A stretch of 64,000 nucleotides of DNA from Juglans regia. Lineage: Eukaryota > Streptophyta > Magnoliopsida > Fagales > Juglandaceae. Positions 1-11,214 of the stretch are shown here, piece by piece (the first letter of the stretch is position 1; each line of letters opens with the position of its first letter). The DNA lies in the NCBI RefSeq assembly GCF_001411555.2, contig NC_049916.1, positions 1,426,001 to 1,490,000 on the forward strand, in the 5' to 3' direction. The notes below the pieces were generated by a model that saw only the letters and a list, made by a program, of their open reading frames with translations, was not told the DNA's origin and did no database searches. The position numbers and the translations under genes are program-made.

Positions 1-1557
1 TTTGGTGGTGGCCATAAAATGGTACCATCTTGTCGATGAAGGGGCCGGGTTATGTGAGATTTAGACCGAGTGGTCATGGTACGAAGATTGATGGATTCCG
101 AATGGGTGTTATCAGAGGATGAGGAGGGCTGGTTTGAAGAAGAAGTCGCAGGAGAAGATGTTGAAGAAGACGGCGCATGAGACGTCTGGAAGGTATTTTC
201 GGAAGCGATGGATTGAATGGAGTTAGGGTTTGGGTTGGTGGGCTGATGGGTTGAGATATGAGATGGAGGGATAGATTGAGGTGGGTTGGGCCGGTCGCAA
301 GGTTGAGGAGATGAGAATGGGGCTCGATTGGATAATGAAGGAGAAAGGAAATTGGTGAGAACGGGCTGGGTTGAGAATGGGGCCTGGGTGGATATTTGTT
401 GAGTTGAAGAGAATGGAAAATGAGTTTCATCAAAGCGTACATCCCATGAAATGTAGATTCTACCAAATGAAATATGTAGACAATTGTACCCTTTGTCATC
501 AAGGGTGTATCCTAAAAAGACATAGAGCTTAGATCTCATGTCTAATTTATGATGGTTGAAAGGGCAAAGGTTAGGCTAACAGGCCGAGCCAAAAATACGT
601 AAAAAATTATAATCAGGTGGAGACCCAAACAGAACTTGAAACGGAGAGAAATGTTGAAGAATGGGTGTGGGCATTCTATTTATGAGGAAAACTGCTGTTT
701 TAAAAGCATCAACCCAATATTTGAGAGGAGTCGAAGATTGGGCAAGAAGAGAGAGACCAGTCTCGACAATGTGGCGATGACGCCGTTCAATGCTACCATT
801 TTGAGCATGAGAGTATGGACAAGAAATTCTATGAGAAATACCAAGTTTTTGCAAAATAGCATGAAAGGGACGAAACTCACCCCCCCAGTCTGATTGAACA
901 GCTATAATATTTTTTGAAAAAGTATTGTGAACAAATATAACAAAATTTAGAAAAAATTTTGACACATCAGATTTTGCATATAGAGGAAAAAACCAAACAT
1001 ACTTTGTAAAGTCATCAACAATAGAAAAGTAAAATCTAAAACCACTGCAGGATAGCACAGGCGCAGGTCCCCAGATATCTAAAAAAAGCAACTGAAAAGG
1101 AAATTGCAAGCTAGAGGGTGAGAGTGGATGTGGGAGAGCATGAGACTTGGCTTGAAGACAGGCCGAGCAGGGTGACGAAGTGGATGTGGAGGTGACTGGA
1201 AGATTGTGATGTCGTATAGTAAAGCATGCCATATGCTAGGTGAGGTCCGTTCGCCAATGAAAGCATGTCGTGGAGGGAGAGTGACATCCGCATCATCAGT
1301 TGGAAGAACATACAGACCATTCTTAACGGGGCCTTGGAGAAGTACTTCCTGGGACGTATATCCTTTACAAAAAAACCAGAAGAATTAAATTCAAAGAAAA
1401 TTGAATTATCCAAACAAAATTGTCGAACAGATAATAGATTTCGAGAAATTAAAGGAACAAGAAGTAGTTGACGGAGAAGAAAATTGCCAGAAGGTGTCGG
1501 AAGCAAGCCAGAGCCAGAGTTTTGAATAGCGAGGGATGATCCATCGCCAATAGTTAC
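1..1557 (-). pseudogene. Decayed copia integrase region, element 1
   Basis: This continues the gag frame after its stop. 1506-1340 encodes GAG-pre-integrase sequence (LISRNLLSVRQFC). A frameshift follows, then 1232-576 encodes the integrase core. That core has a CXXC of the HHCC finger (CSACLQAKS) and the three catalytic positions in FLDIWGP, VQSDWGGEF and NGSIERRHR. Near 540-370, in yet another frame, is the conserved post-integrase segment (FLGYTLDDKG, ISWDVRFDE). A Pro/Ser-rich linker then leads off the window edge. The frame changes show a dead pol gene. Confidence 0.85.
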
Positions 1558-2610
1558 TTAATCTGGACCTTGATAAGGTGAGGACTCGAGATTAAGCTTG
1601 GAAAAATTAGAGGTGAAGTGAGTGGAAGCAGCAGTGTCTAGAAACCAATTTGAAGATGGTGCTGATGTATTTGAAAAATTGGTGAAATTAGCTGAGAGAC
1701 AAGGAAGAGGTGGAGACTGATATGTATGATTAAACTGATGATAACAAGAGATAACTGTGTGACCAATACGATTACAGAGCTGACATGTAGGTCGATTAGT
1801 CTGAGAAGAAGAAAAAAAATTAGAGGGAGTTGGAGAAAAATTTCGACCACCCCGTCCACGCCGAAAGCCATGGCCACGGCTTCGATTTGGAGGAGTAGAC
1901 GAGCCACGCACAGTGGTGGAGTTGGCAGTGAAGGAATTATGGGAGAGAAGAGATAGTTTTTGATGAGCAAGACGAGATTCATGGTTGACAAGAAAACTGT
2001 AGGCCTGAGAGATGGAGAGAGGATCGGGACGCGTAGTGATGGAGGACACTACGGACTCGAAATCGGAGCTTAAACCAGTCAGAAAGTAGATGATGAACTT
2101 AGAATTAGGGAGTGGGTAACCTGCGGCATTGAGAGAGGCAGAGAGTGCTTTGGCTTTTTGAAAGTAAGTGAAGATTGAATCAGACCCTTTTTTCATAGTT
2201 GCAAGTTGAAATTTAGTGTGCATGAGGTGGGCGGTGGATTGAGCCGAGTGTAATTCATGTAGAGTTTCCCAGATTTGCTGGGAGGTGGAACAATCGAGAA
2301 TTTGAGAGAGGACAGTCTCAGTGAGAGAAGAATAAATGGCCGACATTATGAGTTGGTCTTGGGTGTGCCAGGAGATATAGTTCGGATTAGGAGCATTATC
2401 AAAGATGGAGGGAGGCATGGGAGTGGATCCATCGACATAGCCAAACAGTTGGTTGCCGCGGAGGAAGGTTGTGATTTGGGTGTGCCAGAGTAAATAATTG
2501 TCGGTAGAAAGCTTAATGGTGATGAGTTGTGTAGTGGAGTTGGTGATAGAAGAATTCGGAGAAGAATTTTTGGGTGGTGCCATGATGATCGGAGAAAGAA
2601 AAGTGGGCAT
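1558..2610 (-). CDS. copia gag-protease ORF (350 aa), element 1
   Basis: This is the capsid part of a copia polyprotein, starting at an ATG 14 bases downstream of the primer site. Residues about 1-200 match the copia gag fold (NYLLWHTQI.. near the start and a WETLHELHSAQS-type segment). A CCHC zinc knuckle (CQLCNRIGHTVISC) follows near residue 275, after an Arg/Gly-rich stretch that probably binds RNA. The aspartic protease motif FLDTAAST lies near residue 325. The frame ends at a TAA where family members continue through GPDQVT, so the stop is probably a nonsense mutation and the protease is cut short. The rest of pol continues in the same frame immediately after it. Confidence 0.85.
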   Translation of the reverse strand: MPTFLSPIIMAPPKNSSPNSSITNSTTQLITIKLSTDNYLLWHTQITTFLRGNQLFGYVDGSTPMPPSIFDNAPNPNYISWHTQDQLIMSAIYSSLTETVLSQILDCSTSQQIWETLHELHSAQSTAHLMHTKFQLATMKKGSDSIFTYFQKAKALSASLNAAGYPLPNSKFIIYFLTGLSSDFESVVSSITTRPDPLSISQAYSFLVNHESRLAHQKLSLLSHNSFTANSTTVRGSSTPPNRSRGHGFRRGRGGRNFSPTPSNFFSSSQTNRPTCQLCNRIGHTVISCYHQFNHTYQSPPLPCLSANFTNFSNTSAPSSNWFLDTAASTHFTSNFSKLNLESSPYQGPD

Positions 2611-2623
2611 TGGCCCTATTCAA

Positions 2624-2636
2624 GCTCTCGATACCA
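2624..2636 (-). other. Primer-binding site, copia element 1
   Basis: The minus strand reads TGGTATCGAGAGC, which is the initiator tRNA-Met complement TGGTATCAGAGC with one inserted base. It lies directly inside the 5' LTR, as expected for minus-strand cDNA priming. Confidence 0.75.
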
Positions 2637-3001
2637 TGTTGAAACCAGAACCAGTGATACAAGAATGTAGCACAGGTGCTCATAAAAATGCCTCAAAGAC
2701 AGAATATATTCATAAAAGTGTTCTATCAATTTCATTACATCCTCAGTACAATAGCACTAGTATTTATAGCAGAAATACACAAGAGTCTAGAAGGTTCTAA
2801 TTTATTCCATAAGGGGCAGAGTTGGTTATGGCATTCTGTTGAGAATCAACAGCAGAGGAAATGGAAATGAGATTCTGTTGATGGTGCGACACAGATGCAT
2901 CGGTCTTGACTTGTGAGGAGTTATCCTCTATGGTAGGTACACATGCTCTAATAGTACTAGAGCTTGTGTGAGAGTAACAATGAGCCTGTGTGAGAGTAAC
3001 A
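2637..3001 (-). repeat. 5' LTR of copia element 1
   Basis: About 365 bp, bounded by TG..CA when read on the minus strand (TGTTACTCTC start, ..AACA end). A TATA box (TATAAATA) lies near 2761-2769 on the minus strand. The inner edge abuts the primer-binding site. Near the outer edge the string GTGTGAGAGTAACA occurs twice. The boundary is inferred from the PBS and TG/CA because the partner LTR is not visible. Confidence 0.75.
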
Positions 3002-3014
3002 CAGTCTACCTCCC

Positions 3015-3530
3015 ATGGCTACTATCCTCCTCAACGTTGGTAATTTTGTTAGCTTGCGCCTCACCAGCTCCAATTACCCACTGTGGGGTGAGCAAATTTT
3101 GGCCTTGGCAGAGGGAAAAGACCAAGTTAATCATGTTCTTGGTGAGAGCTTAACACCACCAAAATATGGTGCCCTTGATTGGGCTTTGGGCTCTGATCAG
3201 AGCTCCTTTAGCGAAGAATTTATTCGGTTGTGCAAATCAGACAGGCTACTTCATGGGTGGATCGCTGGCACCCTTTCATAGGAGGCACTTGGCCTTGTTG
3301 TCAGGCTGTAATTAGCTGCTTAGGTCTGGTCCTCCTTGAAGGAAGCCTATCCCCTGGATTCACAGAAGTGTGAGTTCCACCTTACCTAGCAACTTACATA
3401 TCTGCAGAAGGAACGAAACACCACCCTAACCAATCACTTACGCACTTTCAAAGGTCTTTGTGATAGCCTTGCTGCCATCGGGTGCCCTGTGCAACATAAG
3501 ATGAAGGTTGTTATGGTCAGTTCAGTAGTT
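3015..3530 (+). pseudogene. copia gag fragment
   Basis: The open stretch 3015-3281 encodes a copia gag N-terminus (LTSSNYPLWGEQILALAEG, later a LCKSDRLLHGWIAGTLS-type segment). After stops, the same domain continues near 3325-3500 with VWSSLKEAYPLDSQ and LRTFKGLCDSLAAIG, which resemble the middle of UBN2-type gag. No zinc knuckle, protease or LTR can be assigned to it. It lies between copia element 1 and a Ty3/gypsy LTR and is probably the remnant of an older insertion that both later invaded. Confidence 0.7.
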
Positions 3531-3585
3531 GGAAGAGGGATGACTGCGAAATCTGGAAGGAAGCTTATCAGGGGAGTTAGTTACA

Positions 3586-3848
3586 TGTTAGTTGATCATG
3601 TGATAGTCACGTTTCTACTTGAGGGTTAAATGTTCTATTGTGTCCTCATTTACTCATTGATGATTACTATAATACCCTTAGTATTCAACTGCCATTAACA
3701 GACGTGATTGTCTATAAATACTGAAGTCCTTCATTTATATCGCATTCATCGAAAAGTTAATAAGAATTCATTTGGAGGTTCCTAATCCCTCGAAGATCAA
3801 AGTGTTCATTTCCAATATTGTGTGATAATTCTCTAGCATACTGTTACA
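3586..3848 (+). repeat. Probable Ty3/gypsy 5' LTR
   Basis: A 263-bp segment starts TGTTAGTTGATC and ends CTGTTACA. It has a TATA-like box (TCTATAAATACTG near 3710-3722) and lies directly before a tRNA-Met-type primer site and a gypsy gag. Boundaries rest on TG..CA and the primer site only, because no second LTR is present in the window. Confidence 0.65.
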
Positions 3849-3850
3849 AT

Positions 3851-3862
3851 TGGCATCAGAGC
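3851..3862 (+). other. Primer-binding site, gypsy fragment
   Basis: TGGCATCAGAGC matches the initiator tRNA-Met complement TGGTATCAGAGC with one mismatch, two bases after the LTR end. Confidence 0.7.
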
Positions 3863-3929
3863 AATTTGCAATTCTGGGCAATTTTTTTCGAGAATAGCAG
3901 AAGGCACACGGTTTAAAGACTTGGAGAAG

Positions 3930-4516
3930 ATGGTTCTTGGGTTGAAGCAACATCAAGAATTGCAAGAGAAGAGAATCGCAGATCATCAGAGTTTACTGGA
4001 TGGCTTGAATTCAAAGATAGATATTTTGTTGGAAGCTGTGAATGGGGGAAGAAATGTTTGAAATGGGAGTGGAAAAAATGGCGATGGGGCTCAGTCTTAG
4101 AACTCGAATGTGACTCCTAGATGCAATTTCGAAGTATTAAGTTGGATTTTCCAAGATTAAATGGCGAAAACCCAACTGGATGGCTTTATAAGACAAATTA
4201 TTATTTTGCCTTACATCCAATGCCAGATGGTCAGAAGATATTGATGGCCTCATTATGTATGGATGGGAATGCATTAGTATGGTTTCAAGATGCTAAGGAA
4301 ATTGGTTCTTTCACTACTTGAAATTCTTTTTTTGAAGCTGTGCAATTAAGATTCTGGAGCTCTTCTTACGATGACCCTATGGAGACACTTACAAGATTGA
4401 GGCAGAATTCTACAATTGGGGCACACAAGACTCAATTTGAAGTGCTCTCGAGCAAATTGAAAGGCTTGTCTGAAAATTATAAGCTTTATTGTTTCTTGAG
4501 TGGCCTTAGAGAATGA
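3930..4516 (+). pseudogene. Ty3/gypsy gag fragment
   Basis: A leader peptide with a heptad-like helix begins at 3930 (MVLGLKQHQELQEKRIADHQ) and stops after about 43 codons. At 4121 the retrotransposon gag domain starts with KLDFPRLNGENPTGWLYK and continues through ALVWFQDA. It passes a TGA at about 4319-4321 and goes on to LRFWSSSYDDPMETLTRL and LKGLSENYKLYCFLSGL, ending near 4516. The pattern is typical of Ty3/gypsy capsid. No zinc finger, protease or pol follows; the sequence changes abruptly to AT-rich repeat DNA. Confidence 0.75.
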
Positions 4517-5605
4517 AATGCTTTTCCTTTATGACGCTTTACGAAACGACACGAAATATGTTTTACGAAAGCATGCTAACTATAAGTGTTCAAAGGTATA
4601 CGTATGTATGGACCTCCTTGGCAGCCCCTTTTTATGCAACAAGGTATTAATTGTATGCATGTGAATGGATGACTATAAGCAGTATCTATTGTATGTATTT
4701 TCTACGAAAAGAAATGTTGAGGCTTACGCCTTGTGCTTTAAGCGATGTTTTAAATGGTGTCATGAAAGATGATGTTTAAGCCCCATGCTTTTAAAATGAT
4801 GTTTCTCCATGAATGTACTGTTAAATGAAAGGATTGAAAAGGAAAGGACTGAACTGAATGAAAGGACTGAACGTTTAATGTCTGAAAATACGTAATGGCC
4901 ATATGAATGAATAAAAAGGGTACCAAAGGAATAGGCAGATTGCAATGCTAGGTAAGTAGTACTGGTAGTGCACCTAGTGCTGCCCTATGACTGAAAAGAG
5001 ATTCTCAACCCGTGGCCACAGGTGGAGTCGAGGTCCAAAAGACTACTAAACTCATCACACGAGGCGTAACAATGTGTACCGGTCAAAGAAAGTGATAAGA
5101 AAGAATGTATAAATGCATCGCATTCTTTAAGAAATGAAAGCACTGACGGGAGAAATGTTTTATGAAAAGAAAATCATTTTTAAAGAAAAATCTCGTCCAG
5201 TGATGTTTTCAAATGAATGCATGTATGTATAGTATGTATAGAATGATGAATGCATGAATGAAAACCTATATTATTATATTTTAACCGTATGAAGTAATAC
5301 TTATTGAGTATTCGACTCATTTTAGTTTTTATGTGTGCCCTTCTCCACATAGGAACTGAATGAGCAGTACGTGTCAGGATGGACATGGCCCAAGGGAAAG
5401 AGTACAAAAGTCTAGGCATGAGAGTTTTAACTGTATGACAGACCTTTTTATCTTAAGATTAATGTTTTCCGCTATAAACCTCTTTTGTTCTCAAAACACA
5501 TTTTATTTTAAAACGTAGAGTCTTGCACCCTGGGTATGGAAGCAAAAAGTTTTAAATCGAACGGTAATTCCCGTTATCTTTTCTAAAATCTAAAAAGTCT
5601 CACCA
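4517..5605. repeat. Non-coding repeat, LTR-like
   Basis: There is no believable ORF here. The text is rich in ACGAAA and ATGAATG(C) words, with a GTGGCCACAGGTGGAGTC box near 5013. It reads like the LTR or 3' untranslated part of a plant gypsy element. It follows directly on a truncated gypsy gag and could belong to the same insertion or to a second one. Family assignment is a guess. Confidence 0.35.
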
Positions 5606-6149
5606 CAAGGACGGACATTACAAGTAATGCAAGATATAGTCTTAGGGTGTGCAAGCTCTATATACGCACTCTCTTTGAAAAACAAATGGGGTCCACTACT
5701 AAAAAATAATTATTTTCATGTAGGTCCTAGATTTATCTACTTTTTTCAAATGGAGTGGGCGGAGCTTACATATTCTAAGACTACAGACATCATTTCTCTT
5801 ATGTAAATTAAAAAGAGATCTAAAAATCATAAAAACATAACTACAAACTATTTTTCATAAAGATTATCGACCTTGAATATTTTTTCTTTTATTTTCACTT
5901 TTTGATTCCATATTAAGAAACTCAATATTCTATAACAAAAAACTTTGGGATCCATATTAATAAGTTTATTATTTTTCCTAAAATTAGTTTTAATTTTAGT
6001 TTTGGAAAAACCACATTCTTGAAAATAGATAATATATAGAAATTAAACAAAATATTGGGACTATAAAAAAATTGGAGAAAGGTATTTCTAGGTATATTGA
6101 AAATTTAAAAAACATTTAGAGCATATGGAGATTATAATTTTTTTTGGGG

Positions 6150-7200
6150 GGCGCCATTGGTCACCCCAAAGAAGGCGCCAAATGTGTCCCATGCAAGGAG
6201 GGTCCCTTAAGTTCCCAAGAAGCACTATGATGAAGGGGAAGCGGAAGGGGAAGGGGAAGAGTGTTTTCAGCTAGGGCAAGAAAAAAGGGCCACTTGTCGC
6301 CCATGCAAGAAACTCTTAAAAACCTTTCATTTTTCCAAAAATAGGTAATGATGGGAGATAGAATAAGTGGAGAACAAAGAGTATAAATAGAGGGCATTAA
6401 TGGCCGGTGCCCCTTTCACATGTTAAAGGAATATCAAATGTCATTTGTTTCATTTTTAGATTTCATTCCCTCTTCTCCTCTCTATCTCGTCCACTCAAGA
6501 AGAAAACCAAACACTATTTTCCTTTCATCCAAACACTCTCTTCGCACAAGCATAGGAGGGAAATCGAAGACATCACATTGGGGAGGTTTGCACAGTGAGA
6601 ATCTTCAAGTTTCTATCTCATTCTCTTCTCATGAACACACATGCACTTGCAAGGGTTTTTGGGTTGAAGAGATTTGGCTTAAGAGAGTTGAGAGATGTGT
6701 GCTATGGCTTTGTTGTGTCTCACAGGATTAATAGAGTACTTGGTTCGACCATGATGAGGCAACCGTGCTTAATCTTATTGAGTATGGGTTGCCTTGGGTT
6801 TTTCTTCTCAAGGAACCAGAATCATTAATGACAAAATGGAAATGAAGGAACCTATGTAGAGTTAGGTCACGTTCTGCCACCACTAGGATTTCCTTGAAGG
6901 TTTTCCTTCTAGTAAACCATAAGTTAAAAATCCTTACACATCTTCAAGAAAATTTCAGCCATCGGGTTGTTATACACACACAATTATGCACTTTTCACAC
7001 AAGGCACACAAATGGTGATTAGGGTTACAAGGACCAACTATCACCGAACCAGTATGGGTTTTACCAAGTAAGGGAAATGCTAATACCATTCGGCCTACGG
7101 TTTCCTCAAGGCATGTGTCTATGAGGCTTAAGGCAAGGCAAGGGCCACGAGGTGGTAAAAGAAACCTTAGAACCGATTAGGGTTAGAAAGCCCAAACCCT
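6150..7200 (+). repeat. Promoter-like and transcribed-looking block within duplication copy 1
   Basis: GAGTATAAATAGAGGGC near 6379 resembles a strong TATA box. It is followed by a pyrimidine-rich leader and a long stretch with no conserved reading frame. The matching block in copy 2 is 17510-18560 (TATA region ATAAACAGAGG, weakened). A GGGGAAGGGGAAG microsatellite (6233-6260) precedes it. It may be the LTR or leader of a non-autonomous LTR element, but no PBS or flanking LTR pair is visible. Confidence 0.35.
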
Positions 7201-7404
7201 AAAACACGAAGCACATGTATGGTTTGAAGTATTGTTGCTTTCAATAGTCTAATAATTGAAACATACACTTTCAGCTTGCTTGATTGTTGAAAAATACTTT
7301 TGAAGGTTTGTAAGTTAGCCCCTAACTTACTCTTGGATAATATATTTATGTTTATGGGTAAACTCTATATTTTGATTGTTCAAACTAGATTATAGAATTG
7401 CTAT

Positions 7405-8110
7405 TTGTTACATAGTATGATTTGTGTAAAGGGTTTTCCCCTCAAGGCCCAAAGGGCCCTATCAAGCCCGGCCCAAGATAGAAAGCCAAAAACCCGGCCG
7501 ACTAGGAGAATCCTCTGTGCATGGCTTGTAGGAGGGATGGTGCTGCAGGGGATGAGACTTGTCGATCTGGAACCCCTTAGGTATTGTCCAGTTCTCGAGT
7601 GTCCGCTCACACATCAGACGTGATACACGAAGAACCATTGATCTTCTGACAAAAAAGGCATGGATTGACCAGGAGCAAGGCAGACTAAGAGGAAAAGCCT
7701 GGAGAACCACGCCCATTAATGGCTCCGCCACCGGGACAAATATGCCACATTAATGACATCGTCGCAGAGCCATGCTAGATTTAAAGCCTCTGACAAAAGG
7801 AACAGTACAGAGAACCCAGACTTCATGAAAACACACATGATCTGCACTTCAGACTTTTAGTATAAATAGCTGATCCCATGTATGAGGATACTCTCTCTGA
7901 TTCCTAGACTCTCTTACTTATTTACTATACTCCAAGAATATTTATTAGCATAGACATTGGAGGTTACCCAGCCCCAAGGCCGCCCTCTCAAAGCCGCAAT
8001 ATTTTTTCCTTGTGTATGGCTCATTTTCGAATACCTGAGTTGTCGGAGTTTGGCCCAAAAGTGTATGAAACACGACGTGAACAATTCGTATTGTATATGT
8101 GCATGCTATG
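7405..8110 (+). repeat. Second LTR-like block in duplication copy 1
   Basis: A GC-richer segment (AAGGCCCAAAGGGCCCTATC near 7445, itself palindromic around GGCCCAAAGGGCC) leads to TTTTAGTATAAATAGCTGATCC near 7857. A leader with CTCTCTGATTCC follows. The arrangement resembles U3-TATA-R of a solo LTR. The same block is present at 18790-19490 in copy 2. No termini could be fixed. Confidence 0.35.
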
Positions 8111-8604
8111 CTCAAATGTTGCTTTTTTAATTATTGGTTCAAATGACTTGTTTGGAGTTTTGAGAAATGGTATATGCTTGTTCATGAGCTTTCATATGTG
8201 ATACACAAGTATATGTTTCGACATGTTCTAATTCTTTCAAGCTATGCACATGATGCACTCTTGGTATATGGCATAGATACATGATAGTGTTGCATGAAAG
8301 TTACATGGTTGCATGTCACATGATTTCGGGTTGTGCATAAAAAGAAATAGTTTTGTCACAACCCCAATGCTAGGATGGGGAATATTCTGGGGGAGCTCCT
8401 CTGTCCACTCTGAAGTACTTAAATTGGAATGATAACCCTTGGGTTGACGAAGTACAGTCAACGGACTTCAAATATATAGGTTCTTTTAAAAGGATTCCCA
8501 GAGTGAAATAGCCACAACTAACGCTAGTGGGTGCAACACATTGTAACATATAAACATTTGATAGGTACACTCTATGTATCAGCCTGACAATAAGATTTTT
8601 CTAA

Positions 8605-8790
8605 AGTTAAATCCAAGGAGTATTGTTTCAATATTTAACAATTAACAATTTTTTCATGTCGATGACTTGGTCATCTGATGAATATTGGAACTCTGATCAG
8701 AACGTTCCTTGTAATTGTAGTCTCCTAGCTAGGTAAAACTATTACATGCACATGATTTGGTGAAAATGATTCATATATTCTACGTGGATA
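8605..8790 (+). repeat. CNGC-upstream-type repeat, copy a
   Basis: The block contains TTTAACA..TTTTTCATGT, GA(T/C)GACTTGGTCAT, AACGTTCCT(T/C)GTA and ACATGCACATGATTTGG. Divergent copies occur at 16765-16975, 19985-20175 and 22370-22565. The last lies just upstream of the CNGC gene, so these blocks may mark older duplications of the gene's upstream DNA. Confidence 0.6.
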
Positions 8791-8829
8791 GGACGTATCT
8801 CATCATCTCCAAGCAAACTGAGTTTTTCA

Positions 8830-9180
8830 TGCTTTTTTTTTTTTTATAATAACGGACCACATTCCATTCATAATAAAGGACATAAAAATTTGACTTAAAA
8901 ACAAGTCAGTTACAAACGTTAATAGTTTCACGGCACACTTCCATTACTGACTAGTCCAGACTGCACATCTCTAAAGGCCTAAGTCTATTAGATATGTCTT
9001 GCACAGCTCTATCTACAACAGAGTTAATAGTAACTGGGTGACAAAACTCCATACCCCGACTAAGCGGAGTAGGGTGCACCAACCCCACTATAAGCACAGC
9101 TTAAGCGGAAGGGGGGACCACTCCATTCAGATTAAGGTACGAAGGTACAATTTTTTAGATTTTTATTTTTCTAAAAAGTA
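8830..9180 (-). repeat. Antisense poly(A)-tailed retroelement end
   Basis: On the minus strand this reads towards a 3' A-run at 8834-8845, preceded by GGTCCGTTATTAT and a conserved box with CCGCTTAGTCGGGGTATGG. That layout fits the 3' end of a LINE or SINE. The equivalent in copy 2 is near 20210-20550, where the A-run is shortened. No coding domain can be read, so the class is uncertain. Confidence 0.35.
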
Positions 9181-9270
9181 AAGACAGGACATGAAATAAA
9201 ATACAATGGGAAACCACTGCGAAAACTGGAAAAACAATGCTCCAAGAGGCTGCTGTGGCACGTGCAGTAC

Positions 9271-9924
9271 ACGTGCCACTCTGGGAGGAAAACCGACGAT
9301 CGATCTTGAAAGTCCCAGACTCACAGACCCTAGAAGCGTCGCGCGTGGCGCCGGCAAAAGGCTTCCTGGTGGCGTGTGAGAGCCACTTGCTGAAAGTTTC
9401 CGAGAACTTTAAACCGCGAGTGCGAGCTACTCGCAGCTTTGTTTGGCGCCGCATTCAGTGGTCCTAAGGATTGGCAACTGGGCAATACTATGGAGGGGCG
9501 CGTGCTGGTCTATGGTCGTTGGAAAGTTCCAGATCTACGTTTCTCCTTGATTTGGCCTAAAAAACACAAAAGCACAAAACGAAGCACTACACAGAGGGAG
9601 GGAGAGGGAGGGAGGGGGAAGAGAGCCGAAACTCCCACCCCCTCTAGCCGGATCTGTAGTGAAAAGTTTAGAGAGAAGGGAGAGCATTTTGGTCTAGAGA
9701 GAGGGGTGTCCAACAAAAATCTACTTTTCCATGCTTATACATTGGAAAAGACCCTCATAACCCCCTAAATGTACTCTAATCATCATGTACGGTTAATTCA
9801 CCCGTGTCTGTAGCTTCACAATTTATTTGCTTAAAACGAAAGTTCATAGATAATGCTATAATCTCGTGTACTCCTTGGTCAAGAAATTAACATTTAATAT
9901 TTTAGTATAATCTTTTATTACTAA
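9271..9924. other. Intergenic, present only in duplication copy 1
   Basis: A GC-rich stretch (9290-9450) and a GGGAGGGAGAGGGAGGGAGGG tract (about 9597-9617) occur here with no gene-like reading frame. Copy 2 lacks this DNA entirely: it jumps from the equivalent of 9270 to the equivalent of 15050. The short ORFs are not supported by any recognisable domain. Confidence 0.5.
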
Positions 9925-10140
9925 AAGAAACTCAGTACTGATCCTGCTGTGACTGTGTCACATGGAATCTCACTTTTTGGTCAACTTTGCAAAAATTTTA
10001 CTCGGTTGATCTGTATATTCTTTCTTCAATGTTTAGTAAATTAGCAAAATGCATTTTTTAATATTTTTTATCTGCTGGGTAAGTTTTATCTTCCCAATGT
10101 TACAGTAACACGTTTAGCTGGCTGAGTTGACTTGGGAGTA
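9925..10140 (+). repeat. CNGC-upstream-type repeat, second half
   Basis: The segment GTACTGATC..GTGTCACATGGA to GGCTGAGTTGACTT is a diverged copy of 22540-22790. It includes the shared word TTTACTCGGTTGATCTGTATA. At 22540 the homologue follows directly on the block represented here by 8605-8790. The 1.1 kb between those two blocks therefore looks like a later insertion. Confidence 0.65.
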
Positions 10141-11214
10141 AAGAAGGGTAAAGGTCTATGATCGGGTTCGCGGGTTGTCTCAAAATTTGAAAGTCACGGT
10201 GCTCCATGTTTAGGACCCTTTGGTGCTGCGTGTCATTTTAAATTAGAATAATACAGTGTCACATGATTTATTAAAAAAAAAAAAAAAAACACCACAAAAG
10301 TGAAGGGAACTTTAGAGCAAATTTAGTTTTCATCTTTTTTTGTGTTTTTGGACGACTTTTTATTTCGAATATAATTTTTAGTTTTTTTTAATAAATCAAA
10401 TGGCACTGTAATGTCACATCGAGAGAACTATTTAAACGGTAAATTTCAAATAACTCAATAGTAATACTCTTTAAAATAAACGAAAAAATTAAGTGTAAAA
10501 TCTGAGATATGAAATGATATCATTATTTCTACTGGCTAGTATTTGAAGTCGGCTCTGTTCTTATTTTATTATTATTATATTATAAATTTTTATATAAAAT
10601 ATAATAAATAATTTAATTTTTTTAAATTTTAAAATAATAATAATATTAAAAAATAATATTATTTTAATAATATTTTGATTAACATTCAATTATCATCTCA
10701 ACTCATTATCTAAATGACACCTAATTGTATATGTTTGCTACCAACACCAGGAAGAATGATTTGTGCTGTGTTTTCTGGCCGTGATGGTAATTTGCATTTG
10801 AAGATTGAAGCGAATGATTTTTTAAAAACTCATTAGACGATCAGACCTTTTAATTAAGGGTCATGCTAGGGCCATTGATAGTGGACCCAGATGATTCCTA
10901 CCCATAAGTACTGCAAAATGCACTTTTTTATTTTGTGTTTACTTTAAGTATTTTTTAAATTCTTTTAAATATTTTTAAAAAATCATAAACTTGTTTAAAA
11001 ACACTTCCTTAAAAATTAAGTAAAATAAATATAATAAAATTAAATTAAAAAATCAATCAATAACTTTTCTCGTACTGAATCCGATGATTTAGCATTTTCC
11101 TTTAATTAATGTAACTTTTAATTTAATTCTTCTCACATATGGCATGCCACTTGTCCATTAATATTTCCTTGGTACACCACATTGACATTTTTGTCAATAT
11201 TTTTTTAGAAGATG
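10141..11214. other. AT-rich intergenic DNA
   Basis: No gene is seen. There is an A-run at 10273-10290, and an AT-rich stretch near 10560-10740 that ends in a MITE-like TCATCTCAACTCATTATCTAAATG. The rest is low-complexity T/A-rich DNA. Confidence 0.5.

Larger units (their letters stand above)
1..3001 (-). mobile_element. Truncated Ty1/copia retrotransposon 1 (5' LTR, gag, protease, integrase)
   Basis: A minus-strand copia element runs off the left window edge. In its own direction the order is 5' LTR (3001-2637), tRNA-Met primer site, gag with zinc knuckle, protease, GAG-pre-integrase and integrase core, then a Pro/Ser-rich linker. Reverse transcriptase and RNase H should lie to the left of base 1. 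The order protease-integrase-RT is diagnostic of Ty1/copia. Stops and frameshifts interrupt pol, so this copy cannot encode a full polyprotein. Target-site duplication and LTR divergence cannot be scored because the 3' LTR is outside the window. It appears to have landed in or beside the older copia gag scrap that starts near 3015. Confidence 0.9.
5606..9270 (+). repeat. 3.66-kb direct duplication, copy 1
   Basis: This segment recurs in the same orientation at 16987-20650. The offset is almost constant (5641 matches 17020; 9241 matches 20621), with only scattered substitutions and small indels. It encodes no credible protein. It contains two TATA-bearing promoter-like blocks (near 6379 and 7860), an antisense poly(A)-type element end (8830-9180) and a block related to the CNGC upstream region (8605-8790). 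It may be a composite of older LTR remnants copied as one unit. The left edge is at the shared word CAAGGACG. The right edge is where copy 2 jumps to copia sequence. Confidence 0.9.

Noticed and set aside
6420..6731. 103-aa ORF with a similar 117-aa ORF in the duplicated copy (17796-18149)
   Set aside because: The similarity follows from the recent duplication of the whole 3.66-kb block. Substitutions show no codon pattern, the C-termini differ through a frameshift, and the sequence lies right after a TATA-like block where a leader is expected.
9439..9768. 109-aa ORF in GC-rich DNA
   Set aside because: It is driven by a GGGAGGGAGAGGG purine tract, has no recognisable domain, and is overlapped by an equally long antisense ORF.
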